Below are positions 52,121 to 61,152 of a stretch of DNA of 64,000 bases, piece after piece (position 1 is the stretch's first letter; each line of letters starts with the position of its first letter). Source of the DNA: Rhodospirillaceae bacterium. GTDB lineage: Bacteria; Pseudomonadota; Alphaproteobacteria; Rhodospirillales; Rhodospirillaceae. Location of the stretch: positions 1-64,000 of the forward strand of contig SHWP01000009.1 in assembly GCA_009693785.1 (NCBI GenBank), written 5' to 3'. The position numbers were made by a program, and so were the translations under genes. The notes under the pieces are model-generated. The model made no database searches. It had not been told where the DNA came from and saw only the letters and a program-made list of their open reading frames with translations.

Positions 52121-53232
52121 CGTTTTTTCTTCGCCGTTTTCTTTTTTGCCGGTTTCTTCGGTGCGGATTTTTTCTGGGCTGCCGGCTTTGCTTTTTTCTT
52201 CGCAGGCTTGGCCTTCGATTTGGCAGCTTTTGCTTTGACCGGCGCCAACTGCCCTTTCGACGGCACGCTTACGCGTTGTGTGAATTCGAACATCTCCTCG
52301 TTCGGACCCTTGGCTAGCATGGTCTTGTAAGGCATGCCGTCATCGGTGATCAGCGTCGGCGGCGTGACAATCTCCGAGCCGTACACGCGTAGCTTTTGGT
52401 GGAGTTCATCGAGGTTCTTGGCATCGTGAGTGAGCAACGAAAAGCCAAGATGGCCGGGCTTCATGCGGCCCACGAGCCGCTTGCCGGTGCGATTGAAGAA
52501 ATGCACACACAAAATTTTGCCGCTGGCTTCGGGCGGATCGCCATAAAGCAGGAAGTGAATGCGTGTGCCATCGGGCGTTCCGGTGAGGTTATTGACCTGG
52601 CTGCGATAGGCTTCGGGCGTTTCCGCATCGCCGACCGCTTTGAGGCCAAGCACCCCTGAATAAAAGGCGCGCGTGCGTGTCAGATCGCCTGCGACAACAG
52701 AGATGGTGGGAATTTCGCTAAAGGGGCCGTCAGGCGAACCGGCGCGCATCGATGTGGGGAAATGACGGTGACCGACCATGATCAACACCGGCACGCCATC
52801 GGGTCCTGAGAACAAGCACTCCTCGCTGATCGTGTCGCCGATTTGGTGTTTGACGGGTTGCGAGCGGAATTTGTAGCCCGCCATCTCGATCTTGCGCACC
52901 GAAGGCAGTATCGGATCAGCGACATAAAAGTCGATGGCCTTGGGCCCAACATCGGTGCCTGAGTCGGCATTGATCGCGCCAAAGTCGAGTCGGACTTTTT
53001 GCGTGGGCGTTGGCGTGAATTCCACCAAGCGCAGCTGCCCGATCGGGTAGCCCTTGCACGATAACACCGCCATGTTCGCCTTGGTGCCGGGCGCGATCCG
53101 CCAGGCGTTGAGCAGACTTTGCGGCACGGGGCCGGCGCGCTCGACCTTCAGCTGCATGATATCGCGAAACAGGCTTAACGCCTGTTTCATGTTGGTGACA
53201 CCCACGGTCGCAAGTCGCATTGCCGAAACCAT
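52117..53232 (-). CDS. Two-domain VOC protein with a histone-H1-like Lys/Ala tail
   Basis: 371 residues. Two vicinal-oxygen-chelate units: residues about 1-140 (LATVGVTNMKQALSLFRDIMQLKVERAG) and about 155-300 (ISVVAGDLTRTRAFYSGVLGLKAVGDAE). Residues 326-371 are a Lys/Ala/Pro tail (KAKAAKSKAKPAKKKAKP...) with 20 lysines in 46, like histone H1 or other nucleic-acid-binding tails. Tail and VOC domain together are unusual; the tail may bind DNA, RNA or polyphosphate, or be a localisation element (inference). AAGGGGAA seven bases before the ATG supports the start. Divergent from the exported MBL gene across a hairpin-containing gap. Confidence 0.82.
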   Translation of the reverse strand: MVSAMRLATVGVTNMKQALSLFRDIMQLKVERAGPVPQSLLNAWRIAPGTKANMAVLSCKGYPIGQLRLVEFTPTPTQKVRLDFGAINADSGTDVGPKAIDFYVADPILPSVRKIEMAGYKFRSQPVKHQIGDTISEECLFSGPDGVPVLIMVGHRHFPTSMRAGSPDGPFSEIPTISVVAGDLTRTRAFYSGVLGLKAVGDAETPEAYRSQVNNLTGTPDGTRIHFLLYGDPPEASGKILCVHFFNRTGKRLVGRMKPGHLGFSLLTHDAKNLDELHQKLRVYGSEIVTPPTLITDDGMPYKTMLAKGPNEEMFEFTQRVSVPSKGQLAPVKAKAAKSKAKPAKKKAKPAAQKKSAPKKPAKKKTAKKKR

Positions 53233-53274
53233 GCCGTTCCCCTTCCTTGATCCAAACGCCAGCCAAATGTGTGC

Positions 53275-53303
53275 CTTCTGGGCAGTAGTCCACTGCCCAG
53301 AAG
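53275..53303. repeat. Perfect 12-bp inverted repeat in a divergent promoter region
   Basis: CTTCTGGGCAGT-agtcc-ACTGCCCAGAAG is an exact palindrome with a five-base spacer between divergent genes (VOC protein and MBL enzyme). No T-run follows on either side, so an operator or mRNA hairpin is more likely than a terminator. Confidence 0.65.
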
Positions 53304-53367
53304 CGGGCCTATTATGGCGGGGGATGATTGAGCCGCCTAGCGCGGTTGTTTGTGATTGGAGGGGATA

Positions 53368-54237
53368 ATGCGAGCCCTGCTCGGCATATTAATTATCGCC
53401 ATAACCTGGACTGAGGCCGCCTGGGGCCAAGCTTCGGCCATTCCAGCCGACATGCGCAACCGTGTGACGACCGAGCTTGCGCCTGGGCTTTATACCTTTG
53501 GCAGCTTCGCGGCACGCAGCATTTTTGTGGTCGGCGAGGACGGTGTGATCGCAACCGATCCTGTCAACCCCGACTTCGCCAAGGACATGCGCGCGGCCAT
53601 TACCAAGATTACCGATAAGCCTGTGAAGTACGTGGTGTATTCGCATCAGCATTGGGACCACGTACGCGGCGGGAAGATCTTTAAGGATGAAGGCGCTACG
53701 TTCATCAGCCATGAAAATTGCGTGAAGCATTTCACTGCCGACCCAAACCCCGATGTCGTGATGCCCGATAAAACTGTGAAGGGTGGCGAGAGTGTTTCGG
53801 TTAAAGGCAAGACGCTGAAGTTGATGTACTTTGGGCGCAATCATGGCGATTGCATGCTGGTGATGCAGCTTGAAGGCGCAGACGTTTTATACGTAAACGA
53901 TCTGGTGACCCCCTACTCCCTCGGCCTAGGCTTCATGCCCGATTATAATCCAAAGGAATGGGCCCGCACTCTCGGCGAGTTAGAAGCCAAGCCCGATTGG
54001 CAGCGCATGGTAGGCGGACATGGGTTGGAATTTGGAAAGCGCGATGCAGTCACGCAACGCAAGCGGTTCTTAGAGCAGCTTATGGCTGCGGTGAAGCCAG
54101 AGTTCGACAAAGGCCGCAGCGCCGACGACATTGCTGCAACCATTGACCTGCCCGAGTTCAAGAACGTGCGTGGTTACAAGGAACAAATCGCGCGAGCTGC
54201 CGAACGTATTTATCACTACTATGAAATGGGATGGTGA
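53368..54237 (+). CDS. Exported metallo-beta-lactamase-fold hydrolase, copy 1
   Basis: About 289 residues. ATG 53368 has a near-perfect GGAGGGGAT site and starts a signal peptide (MRALLGILIIAITWTEAAWGQA). The zinc motif is intact: YSHQHWDHVRGG (H93, H95, D97, H98), followed by FGRNHGDCML and GGHGLEFG for the remaining ligands. It would be a periplasmic di-zinc hydrolase; whether it acts on lactams, lactones or phosphoesters is open. It is the first of four genes in a tightly packed plus-strand run with a second MBL protein, a DUF1838 protein and a methyltransferase. Confidence 0.87.
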   Translation: MRALLGILIIAITWTEAAWGQASAIPADMRNRVTTELAPGLYTFGSFAARSIFVVGEDGVIATDPVNPDFAKDMRAAITKITDKPVKYVVYSHQHWDHVRGGKIFKDEGATFISHENCVKHFTADPNPDVVMPDKTVKGGESVSVKGKTLKLMYFGRNHGDCMLVMQLEGADVLYVNDLVTPYSLGLGFMPDYNPKEWARTLGELEAKPDWQRMVGGHGLEFGKRDAVTQRKRFLEQLMAAVKPEFDKGRSADDIAATIDLPEFKNVRGYKEQIARAAERIYHYYEMGW

Positions 54238-54239
54238 CC

Positions 54240-55148
54240 ATGAAGCTTTCAATTCTAGCCACGGTAATATCAGCACTTTCGGCTAGCGCCTTCGCAGCCG
54301 ATGCGCCCACTCGTGAAGAGTTGTTGAGACCTGCCCCCAACCCCGCCTGGAACCGGTTCGTCGTTGGTAAAGGCGAGACTCTTGAACTTACGCCGGGCGT
54401 TTACACTTACTCGGGCAGTGCCCGGACTATTTTCATCGTCACCAAGGACGGCGTAATTGCGACCGACCCAGCGACGCCCGCCGACGCCAAGGCAATGCGC
54501 GAGGCCATTCGCAAGGTGACCGATAAGCCGGTGAAATATGTGGTCTATTCACATAACCACTGGGACCACGTGCGTGGCGGGCAAATTTTCAAGGACGAGG
54601 GCGCGAAGTTCATTTCCCACGAGAAATGCGTGCAGCATTTCAAGGACAAGCCCGATCCCGACATTGTCATGCCTGACATCACGTTCCCCAAGAACTACAC
54701 TGTGAAATTAGGTGGGCGTAAATTGGAGCTGATCTATCTCGGCCCCAATCACGGTGACTGCTTGGTGTTTATGCGCCCTGATGGCGATGCGCATAAATAT
54801 TTATTTGCCGTCGATATCGCCACGCCCGGCGGCGCGCCGCTAACATTCATGGCCGGCTACGATCCTTACAACTGGATACGGACCTTGAAAGAATTAGAGG
54901 CAATGGATTTCACCGCCATCATTCCCGGCCACGGCGTGCCCCTGGCCGATAAATCAGCCCTTACCGAGCGGCGACACTATCTGGAAGCGGTGATGGCGGC
55001 GGTAAAAAAGGCCACGGATGAGGGTATGCCCGCTGACCAAATTGCCGACAAAGTCCGGGTCCCTGAGTTCGCTTACTTGCGCGGCTACGATATTAATGTC
55101 CGGGACAACGTTCGCCGCATGCAGGCGTTTTACGGGATTGGTGAATAA
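54240..55148 (+). CDS. Exported metallo-beta-lactamase-fold hydrolase, copy 2
   Basis: About 302 residues from ATG 54240, two bases after the stop of copy 1 (an earlier ATG at 54231 overlaps that stop). Signal peptide MKLSILATVISALSASAFA. The zinc motif SHNHWDHVRGG, LGPNHGDCLVF and IPGHGVPLAD are all present. It shares whole blocks with copy 1 (KVTDKPVKYVVYSH, KDEGAKFISHEKCVQHF), showing tandem duplication. Its stop shares a base with the start of the next gene, so translation is coupled. Confidence 0.9.
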   Translation: MKLSILATVISALSASAFAADAPTREELLRPAPNPAWNRFVVGKGETLELTPGVYTYSGSARTIFIVTKDGVIATDPATPADAKAMREAIRKVTDKPVKYVVYSHNHWDHVRGGQIFKDEGAKFISHEKCVQHFKDKPDPDIVMPDITFPKNYTVKLGGRKLELIYLGPNHGDCLVFMRPDGDAHKYLFAVDIATPGGAPLTFMAGYDPYNWIRTLKELEAMDFTAIIPGHGVPLADKSALTERRHYLEAVMAAVKKATDEGMPADQIADKVRVPEFAYLRGYDINVRDNVRRMQAFYGIGE

Positions 55149-55954
55149 TGGATCAGGTTGCGCGGCGCGCGCTATTGGCTGGCGGCAGCACAGCCACTTT
55201 GGTCGCTGTTGCGCGAGCTGCTCATTGCGTTGAGGCAGCAGCCCCCAATCTTGCCGTTGATTACGTCAAGATCCGCGCACGCATGGATGGCAACCCAGTC
55301 TATTGGTTGTCGCGGGGCGTGAAGTACCTGCTGGCAAATTATCAGATCACGCCGCTGCATGGCTTCAACATGGTCTCATGCGTCGTGGCCGATAAGACAG
55401 GCGATGGCTTCACCGTGCGCACGCTTGAGGCTTCATTTGCCGTCGATGTTGCTGGCACGACGTTGGTTGATTCGTTTTTCAATCCGCTCACCAAGGCCAA
55501 TGAAAAAATCCCCGCCGTTGCACCGCTAGTGGTGGGCTACGATTTCGCACCCGATGGTGCCATGACATTGCCTGTGGCTGATCCGCGTCGTGCAAACACA
55601 GATTTTTCTGGGCAAATATTGCCGCGCGCGGGTATGAGCAGTCACATCGCCATGGAAGAACGCTTTGTGGTCCGGCCGAAAGGCGGCGGGGTCAGCGCGT
55701 TGAGCGAAGTGATTAAGTACACGGGCGTTCAATCATCATGGCAGGCTGCAAGCGGTATGTTTATGCGGGCCACCAAGACCCTGGTTGTCTTGCGAAATTG
55801 GAATTTTGGCGGTGGCGATGCGACGGCCATGCTGCTTTCGACGTACGATGGCCAAAAGTTTCTGACGTTCGATGACGTCATTGCTGAAGCAGGCCGGGAC
55901 AAGATCGAACAAGCCCAACCCGGCTTTGTGCAAAAGCTCGCCGCGTTTTTGTAA
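55148..55954 (+). CDS. Tat-exported DUF1838-family protein
   Basis: 268 residues. The ATG overlaps the preceding stop (TAATG). The N-terminus ARRALLAGGSTATLVAVARAA looks like a twin-arginine signal. The rest (VDYVKIRARMDGNPVYWLSRGVKYLLANYQITPLHGFNMVSCVV ... TLVDSFFNPLTKANEKIPAV) fits the DUF1838 pattern, a family of unknown function. Tight coupling to two MBL-fold enzymes suggests it acts on the same substrate in the periplasm (inference). Confidence in the exact family is moderate. Confidence 0.72.
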   Translation: MDQVARRALLAGGSTATLVAVARAAHCVEAAAPNLAVDYVKIRARMDGNPVYWLSRGVKYLLANYQITPLHGFNMVSCVVADKTGDGFTVRTLEASFAVDVAGTTLVDSFFNPLTKANEKIPAVAPLVVGYDFAPDGAMTLPVADPRRANTDFSGQILPRAGMSSHIAMEERFVVRPKGGGVSALSEVIKYTGVQSSWQAASGMFMRATKTLVVLRNWNFGGGDATAMLLSTYDGQKFLTFDDVIAEAGRDKIEQAQPGFVQKLAAFL

Positions 55955-55964
55955 GACAGAGCAT

Positions 55965-56846
55965 ATGCAAGTCAGTGACATCGACGCCACCAATGCCGCC
56001 ACGCTGGCCGCTATTCGCGATGGCCGCGCTGTCGTTGACCCAGGCGCGTTTCCATACATCGGATTTTACAACGTCGATCTGTTCGATTGCCCGCCGTTTG
56101 TGATGTACACGGCCGACGATTGCCCGCGCGCGCATAACATTCTCTATCAACGTGAATTCGAGCCGATGTCGATGCTGATCTGGTGCAAGCTTGCGCGCAC
56201 TGCCACAGGCATTGTCGATTTGGGCGCACATGTGGGGGTTTATTCTTTGGCGGCGTCGGCATTGCGCCCTGATCTTAAAATTCAAGCCTTCGAGCCGAAC
56301 CCCTATGCCTACACGCGATTGCGCCTGCACAAGACCATGAATGGGTTTCAGAATCTGGTCGACCATCCCTACGGCGTAGCGCGCAAAGAAACGATGGTGA
56401 AGTTCAGCTGGCGGCTTAAGGGCAAGCACATGATTTCGTCAGGCGCCTCGATCGGGCATTACGGCCCCGAGACACCGCAACAAACTTTAATCACGCAGAT
56501 GATCTGCCTCGACGATACCGACTTTCATACCCGCATGGGCGCACGCCCGCTAATCAAGATGGATATTGAGGGGTCAGAGGATCACGCCATCGACGGCATG
56601 ACCAAGATTTTCGCGTTAAAGCCTGATTTGCTATATGAAACCAACTTACAAAAGGCCGCCGATAAGCTCACGCCGATGATGCAGGCCTTAGGTTATTCGT
56701 TCTACTTAGTGCGCGAGAAACAACGCCAATTGGTGCACCGCGACCGGCTTTACAAATCGGATTTGGAAGCCGGGGATCTCAACCAATTTCTGACCGTGCG
56801 CCCGCGCGCCGAAGTGGCGGCGATGTTTAACGTCGTCGCAGCGTAA
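55965..56846 (+). CDS. FkbM-family methyltransferase
   Basis: About 293 residues from ATG 55965, ten bases after the DUF1838 stop; the track's longer frame runs back into that gene. The SAM-binding start GIVDLGAHVGVYSLAASAL and AFEPNPYAYTRLRLH, then KMDIEGSEDHAIDGM, are typical FkbM blocks. Such enzymes O-methylate small molecules or sugars. It has no signal peptide, unlike its operon neighbours, so it may only be co-transcribed. Confidence 0.87.
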   Translation: MQVSDIDATNAATLAAIRDGRAVVDPGAFPYIGFYNVDLFDCPPFVMYTADDCPRAHNILYQREFEPMSMLIWCKLARTATGIVDLGAHVGVYSLAASALRPDLKIQAFEPNPYAYTRLRLHKTMNGFQNLVDHPYGVARKETMVKFSWRLKGKHMISSGASIGHYGPETPQQTLITQMICLDDTDFHTRMGARPLIKMDIEGSEDHAIDGMTKIFALKPDLLYETNLQKAADKLTPMMQALGYSFYLVREKQRQLVHRDRLYKSDLEAGDLNQFLTVRPRAEVAAMFNVVAA

Positions 56847-56853
56847 TTATTTT

Positions 56854-57345
56854 CTACAGCTTGGTCGGATTTGGCGCATCGCCATAGACCTCTTTCGGAT
56901 CGAAAGCCTTGGCGGCTTCTTCGTAATTGAGTTTTTCAATCACATTGCCGAGTGGTTGGCCCAAGGGCACTGAGCGGTAAAAGCAGCTTTTGAAACCGAC
57001 ATGGCAACTGGCCCCCGAGCCGCCCACACGCACGCGCAGCCACACGGCGTCTTGGTCGTCATCGATGCGCAGCTCCTCGACCTTCTGCACCAGGCCAGAG
57101 GTGCCGCCCTTGTGCCATAAAACTTGTCTACTGCGGCTAAAGTAGTGGGCCTCGCCCGTCTCGATGGTTTTGGCCAAGGCCTCGGCGTTCATGTAGCCCA
57201 CCATTAGCAACGTACCCGTCTCGGCATCGGTGGTGATGGCCGGTAGCAGGCCCTGGTCGTCAAACTTCGGGGCCAAGGTATGACCCTCCTCGACCTGCTC
57301 AACGGAGAGGCGCTTGCCAAAGGTCGGGGCTGCGGCGGGGGTCAT
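56854..57345 (-). CDS. hisI: Phosphoribosyl-AMP cyclohydrolase (histidine biosynthesis)
   Basis: About 163 residues from ATG 57345 (AAGGACC upstream); the track's longer start adds 49 residues unlikely to be coding. It opens the purine ring of phosphoribosyl-AMP, the third step of histidine synthesis. Family blocks: [63 protein letters not shown] and a zinc-binding Cys region [15 protein letters not shown]. No other his genes are adjacent. A C-terminal extension ([24 protein letters not shown]) follows the core. Divergent from cysS. Confidence 0.93.
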   Translation of the reverse strand: MTPAAAPTFGKRLSVEQVEEGHTLAPKFDDQGLLPAITTDAETGTLLMVGYMNAEALAKTIETGEAHYFSRSRQVLWHKGGTSGLVQKVEELRIDDDQDAVWLRVRVGGSGASCHVGFKSCFYRSVPLGQPLGNVIEKLNYEEAAKAFDPKEVYGDAPNPTKL

Positions 57346-57527
57346 GGGGTTGGTCCTTGATTGAGTCTGGGGCTGGAGATGCCCCCCGGGCCTCGGAAAG
57401 TCAACCAAGGGGTCTAACCAATCCGATGGCTTGATGTGGGGCAACCGGGTGGTTTTGCAATCCCAGGGCCGTTGGAGTATCACCCCAGGCATACAACCCC
57501 TTGCCCGCAGGCCCTGAAAAACCGTCT

Positions 57528-58907
57528 ATGTCATTGATTCTTTACAATACTTTGATGCGACGCAAGGAGCCGTTCACCCCCGCCGACCCGGCCCGGGTGA
57601 CCATGTATGTGTGCGGCAACACGGTTTACAGCTACGCCCACATCGGCAATGCCCGTCCGCCCGTGGTTTTTGACGTCCTGCACCGGCTGTTGAAGGCCCG
57701 GTATGGCCAGGTGGCCTATGCCCGCAATATCACCGATGTAGATGACAAGATTAACGCCGCCGCCAAGGCCCAGAAGGTGCCCATTACCGCCATTACCGAC
57801 AAATTCGCCCGGATTTACCGCGAGGATATGGCCGCCCTAGGCGTACTACCCCCCACCAGCGAACCCCACGCCACGGGCCATATTCGCGAGATTGTGGCCA
57901 TGATCGAAGGCCTCATTGCCTCGGGTCATGCCTATGCCGCGGAAGGCCATGTTTTGTTTAATGTTCCAGCCTTTGCGGCCTATGGCCAGCTCTCGGGCCG
58001 CAACCGTGACGACATGGTTGCCGGTGCCCGGGTCGAGGTTGCCCCCTACAAAAAAGACCCGGCCGATTTTGTGCTGTGGAAGCCCTCGACCCTCGACCTG
58101 CCCGGTTGGGATAGCCCCTGGGGCCGGGGCAGGCCGGGTTGGCATATCGAATGCTCGGCCATGATCGAGGCCCACCTGGGCCAAACCATCGACATTCATG
58201 GCGGCGGCAACGACCTGATTTTCCCGCACCATGAAAACGAGATCGCCCAGAGCGTGTGTGCCCATGGCGGTGCGCCGCTGGCCCGCTATTGGATGCACAA
58301 CGGCTTTCTGACCATGGACAAAGAGAAGATGTCCAAGTCGCTGGGTAATGTGCTGCTCGTCAACGAGATCCTAAAAACAGCGCCAGCCGAAGCAGTGCGC
58401 TGGGCGCTGCTGAGTGCGCACTACCGCCAACCGTTGGACTGGTCCGACGATCTCATCACTCAAGCCAAGCGCACGTTAGACCGTTTGTATTTAGCGCTCG
58501 ATCAAATCAAAGGCCTTTCTGCGGCCAACACCCAAGCCCCTGCTGCCGTCATCGCGGCGCTCGACGACGATCTCAACACACCTATTGCCATGGCCGAGAT
58601 TGCCAACGTCGCCCGCATGCTGAACTCCGCTACCACTGATGCAGACAAGGCGCGCCTGAAAGGCGAATTGCTGGCGGCAGGTGCGATGTTGGGTGTGCTG
58701 CAACAAGACCCTGCCGTTTGGTTAAAGGGCACCAGCAGCACCACTGATGTGAATGCCTCCGAGGTTGAGCAACTTATTGCCGCTCGCAATGCCGCGCGCA
58801 AAGCGCGTGACTTCAAAGAAGCTGATCGTATCCGTGATCAGATCGCCGCCTTGGGCGTGGTGATCGAAGATCGTGCCGATGGCACACATTGGCGCAAGGC
58901 AGGATAA
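57528..58907 (+). CDS. cysS: Cysteine--tRNA ligase
   Basis: About 459 residues, the usual size. Class I synthetase signatures: [13 protein letters not shown] for the HIGH motif and [10 protein letters not shown] for KMSKS. The zinc/cysteine site starts with [15 protein letters not shown], and the other ligands fall in [15 protein letters not shown] and [18 protein letters not shown]. It charges tRNA-Cys in the cytoplasm. I use ATG 57528 ([16 protein letters not shown]), matching the family start, instead of the track's earlier frame start. argE follows six bases after the stop. Confidence 0.97.
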   Translation: MSLILYNTLMRRKEPFTPADPARVTMYVCGNTVYSYAHIGNARPPVVFDVLHRLLKARYGQVAYARNITDVDDKINAAAKAQKVPITAITDKFARIYREDMAALGVLPPTSEPHATGHIREIVAMIEGLIASGHAYAAEGHVLFNVPAFAAYGQLSGRNRDDMVAGARVEVAPYKKDPADFVLWKPSTLDLPGWDSPWGRGRPGWHIECSAMIEAHLGQTIDIHGGGNDLIFPHHENEIAQSVCAHGGAPLARYWMHNGFLTMDKEKMSKSLGNVLLVNEILKTAPAEAVRWALLSAHYRQPLDWSDDLITQAKRTLDRLYLALDQIKGLSAANTQAPAAVIAALDDDLNTPIAMAEIANVARMLNSATTDADKARLKGELLAAGAMLGVLQQDPAVWLKGTSSTTDVNASEVEQLIAARNAARKARDFKEADRIRDQIAALGVVIEDRADGTHWRKAG

Positions 58908-58913
58908 AGCATC

Positions 58914-60074
58914 ATGCCCAACACCGCGCGCGCTATCGATATGCTCAAGACACTGGTGGGGTTCGACACGGTTTCGCGTAAATCGAATTTGGCCTTGATT
59001 GAGCATGTGCGCGGACTGCTTGCCGCGCACGGTATCGAGGGCCGCTTGGTGTACAACGACTCCAAGACCAAGGCGAATTTACTGGCGACCATCGGGCCCA
59101 ACGTGGCCGGTGGGGTGGTACTGTCGGGTCATACCGATGTGGTACCGGTTGAAGATCAAGACTGGCATAGCGACCCATTCCAAGTCGTGGAGAAGGACGG
59201 CAAGCTGTTTGGGCGCGGCACGTCCGACATGAAGGCTTTCGTGGCGATTGCGTTGGCCGCCTTACCCGACATGACTAAGGCAGGACTAAAACGACCCATC
59301 CATTTTGCTTTCTCTTACGACGAAGAGGTGGGCTGTGTTGGCGTGCCTTCGCTCATCAAGCTGTTGAACGCCGAGTTACCCAAGCCCAGCGCCGTCGTGG
59401 TGGGCGAGCCCACCGAGATGAAGGTGGTGACCGCCCACAAAAGCGTGACGGGTGTGCGCACGGTCATCACGGGCCATGAAGCCCATTCCTCACAACCCCA
59501 TCGCGGGGTCAGTGCGGTAATGGTAGCGGCAGAGTTGATCGAATTCCTGCGGGCCGTGAGCGCCGATGCGGCCAAGCGTGGGCCAACCAATCCGCTATTC
59601 GAGCCTGAGCACACCACCATTACCATCAACCGCATCGAAGGCGGCACCGCGCCCAATATCATGGCGGGCCATTGTGCCTTTCAGTGGGACGTCCGCTCGC
59701 TGCCCGAGGAAGACCCCACCGTTTATATCCGCCGCTTCACCGACCATTGCCGCGATGTGGTGCTGCCGCGCCTGCATAAAATCTCCACGCTCTGCAAAAT
59801 TGAATCGGTGGCACGCGCCAGCACCCCTGCCCTGAAGCCTGAAAAAAACTCAGACGCCGAACAACTCTGCCGCATGCTGACGGGCGATAACGTCACCCGG
59901 CATGTGTCCTTCGCCGCCGAGGCGGGGCAGTTTCAACATTCAGGTTTGGCGACCGTCATTTGCGGGCCAGGTTCCATCACTCAGGCCCATCAGCCCAACG
60001 AATTCATCGACGTAAGCCAGGTTGAGCTGGGCGTGAAATTCGTCGACGACTTGATCAAGCACTTAAGCCGGTAG
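58914..60074 (+). CDS. argE: Acetylornithine deacetylase (M20 family)
   Basis: 386 residues, standard for ArgE. Metal and catalytic blocks: VVLSGHTDVVPVEDQDWHSDPF (His and Asp ligands), LFGRGTSDMKAF (bridging Asp), SYDEEVGCVGVPSL (catalytic Glu) and the distal CGPGSITQAHQPNEF His. It removes the acetyl group from N-acetylornithine in arginine synthesis. It lies six bases downstream of cysS, likely on one transcript. It ends immediately before the convergent SUMF1-like gene. Confidence 0.93.
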   Translation: MPNTARAIDMLKTLVGFDTVSRKSNLALIEHVRGLLAAHGIEGRLVYNDSKTKANLLATIGPNVAGGVVLSGHTDVVPVEDQDWHSDPFQVVEKDGKLFGRGTSDMKAFVAIALAALPDMTKAGLKRPIHFAFSYDEEVGCVGVPSLIKLLNAELPKPSAVVVGEPTEMKVVTAHKSVTGVRTVITGHEAHSSQPHRGVSAVMVAAELIEFLRAVSADAAKRGPTNPLFEPEHTTITINRIEGGTAPNIMAGHCAFQWDVRSLPEEDPTVYIRRFTDHCRDVVLPRLHKISTLCKIESVARASTPALKPEKNSDAEQLCRMLTGDNVTRHVSFAAEAGQFQHSGLATVICGPGSITQAHQPNEFIDVSQVELGVKFVDDLIKHLSR

Positions 60075-60980
60075 TCAGGGCAGATCGCGCGCAACCCTGA
60101 GGCCCAACTGGCCATAACGATCAGCAGGCTTATAGCGCCCCCGGTTGGCCGAACGCCGGCCTCGGTATTCAACGCTCCATCCCCCGCCGCGATAAACACG
60201 ATAGGCGCAATTGTCTGTTATCAGTGCCGAGCCATCGGCAGGTGCGTTGTTATAGTTTTCGGTATGACAGTCCTCGATCCATTCCCACACATTGCCGTGT
60301 ACGTCGTGCAGCCCGAAGGGATTGGGTGGATAAGAGCCCACCGGCGCAGTTTCGGCAAAACCGTCGCGGCAATTCACCCCGGGCCAGGGCATGCCTTTGT
60401 GTACTTCGACTGAGGTCTGATCGCGCCCGTTATCGAACCGGCACAACTCGTCTTGATTGGCGCCAGAAAAGTATGGCGTGGTCGTGCCGCCACGCGCGGC
60501 ATATTCCCATTCTGCCTCGGTCAACAGGCGGTAAGGCTTGCCGGTTGTTTGCGCCAGCCATGCCACGTAGGCCTTGGCATCGGACCAATTGATGCAAACG
60601 ACGGGGTGCTCAGCGGTTTGCGCAAAATTCGGATCGCGCCAGGTCTTGCCCGCCTGCGTTTCCCACTTGGTCCCAGCCCAGACACTGCAGTCAGGACCGG
60701 TGGGATGGTTGGTCTTGCTCACAAACGCGGCGTATTGCCCGCGCGTCACTTCGAAGCGCGAGACTGCGAAGGGTTTAGCGAACGTCACCCGATGTTGCGG
60801 ACTTTCGTCAGGCTCGTGATTAACCTCGGTCACAGCCGAGCCCATCATGAACGTGCCCGCCGGGACCACGATCATCTCGGGGCATTGGCCGCAATCACGA
60901 AAATTGGCGCCAGGCGCAGGCGCGTTGCTTTGCGCCCAACCTATGCACGGCAGGAACGTCAGGATGAGAAGACAAACGAT
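60075..60980 (-). CDS. Exported SUMF1/FGE-fold protein, copy C, no normal start codon
   Basis: The track starts at ATG 60875, but the frame is open 35 codons further and encodes a signal-like stretch (IVCLLILTFLPCIGWAQS) and the family's conserved NFRDCGQCPEM, shared with copies A and B. The frame then runs directly into the 3' end of tRNA-Gly. Between the in-frame stop inside the tRNA and ATG 60875 I find no ATG, GTG or TTG, only CTG, ATT or ATC. Core blocks are normal (RLLTEAEWEYAARGG, LHDVHGNVWEWIEDC, YRGGGWSVEYRGRRSANRGRY), again without the FGE catalytic Cys pair. The coordinate given is the ATC at the tRNA boundary and is provisional. Confidence 0.72.
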   Translation of the reverse strand: MVCLLILTFLPCIGWAQSNAPAPGANFRDCGQCPEMIVVPAGTFMMGSAVTEVNHEPDESPQHRVTFAKPFAVSRFEVTRGQYAAFVSKTNHPTGPDCSVWAGTKWETQAGKTWRDPNFAQTAEHPVVCINWSDAKAYVAWLAQTTGKPYRLLTEAEWEYAARGGTTTPYFSGANQDELCRFDNGRDQTSVEVHKGMPWPGVNCRDGFAETAPVGSYPPNPFGLHDVHGNVWEWIEDCHTENYNNAPADGSALITDNCAYRVYRGGGWSVEYRGRRSANRGRYKPADRYGQLGLRVARDLP

Positions 60981-61053
60981 GGAGCGGGTGAAGGGAATCG
61001 AACCCTCGCGTCCAGCTTGGGAAGCTGGCAGGCTACCATTACATCACACCCGC
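60980..61053 (-). tRNA. tRNA-Gly (anticodon CCC)
   Basis: On the minus strand the acceptor arm GCGGGTG pairs with CACCCGC, the anticodon arm is CCAGC-TTCCCAA-GCTGG (anticodon CCC) and the T arm contains GGTTCGATTCC. The 3' CCA is encoded. 74 nucleotides. The SUMF1-like frame starts right at its 3' end. Confidence 0.95.
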
Positions 61054-61152
61054 ACTGAAGAAAAATCGTGCAGCACGAACGCGTGGAACATACGCGTATA
61101 ATGTCGTAGCGTGCCGGTCTGGCCAAATCAAGCGAGCGGGCAGAGTAGGATC

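Noticed and set aside
60453-61058. 201-aa plus-strand ORF and the 84-aa frame containing MERVKGIEPSRPAWEAGRL
   Set aside because: The second is the well-known spurious translation across the reverse strand of a tRNA-Gly gene; the first is antisense to SUMF1 copy C.
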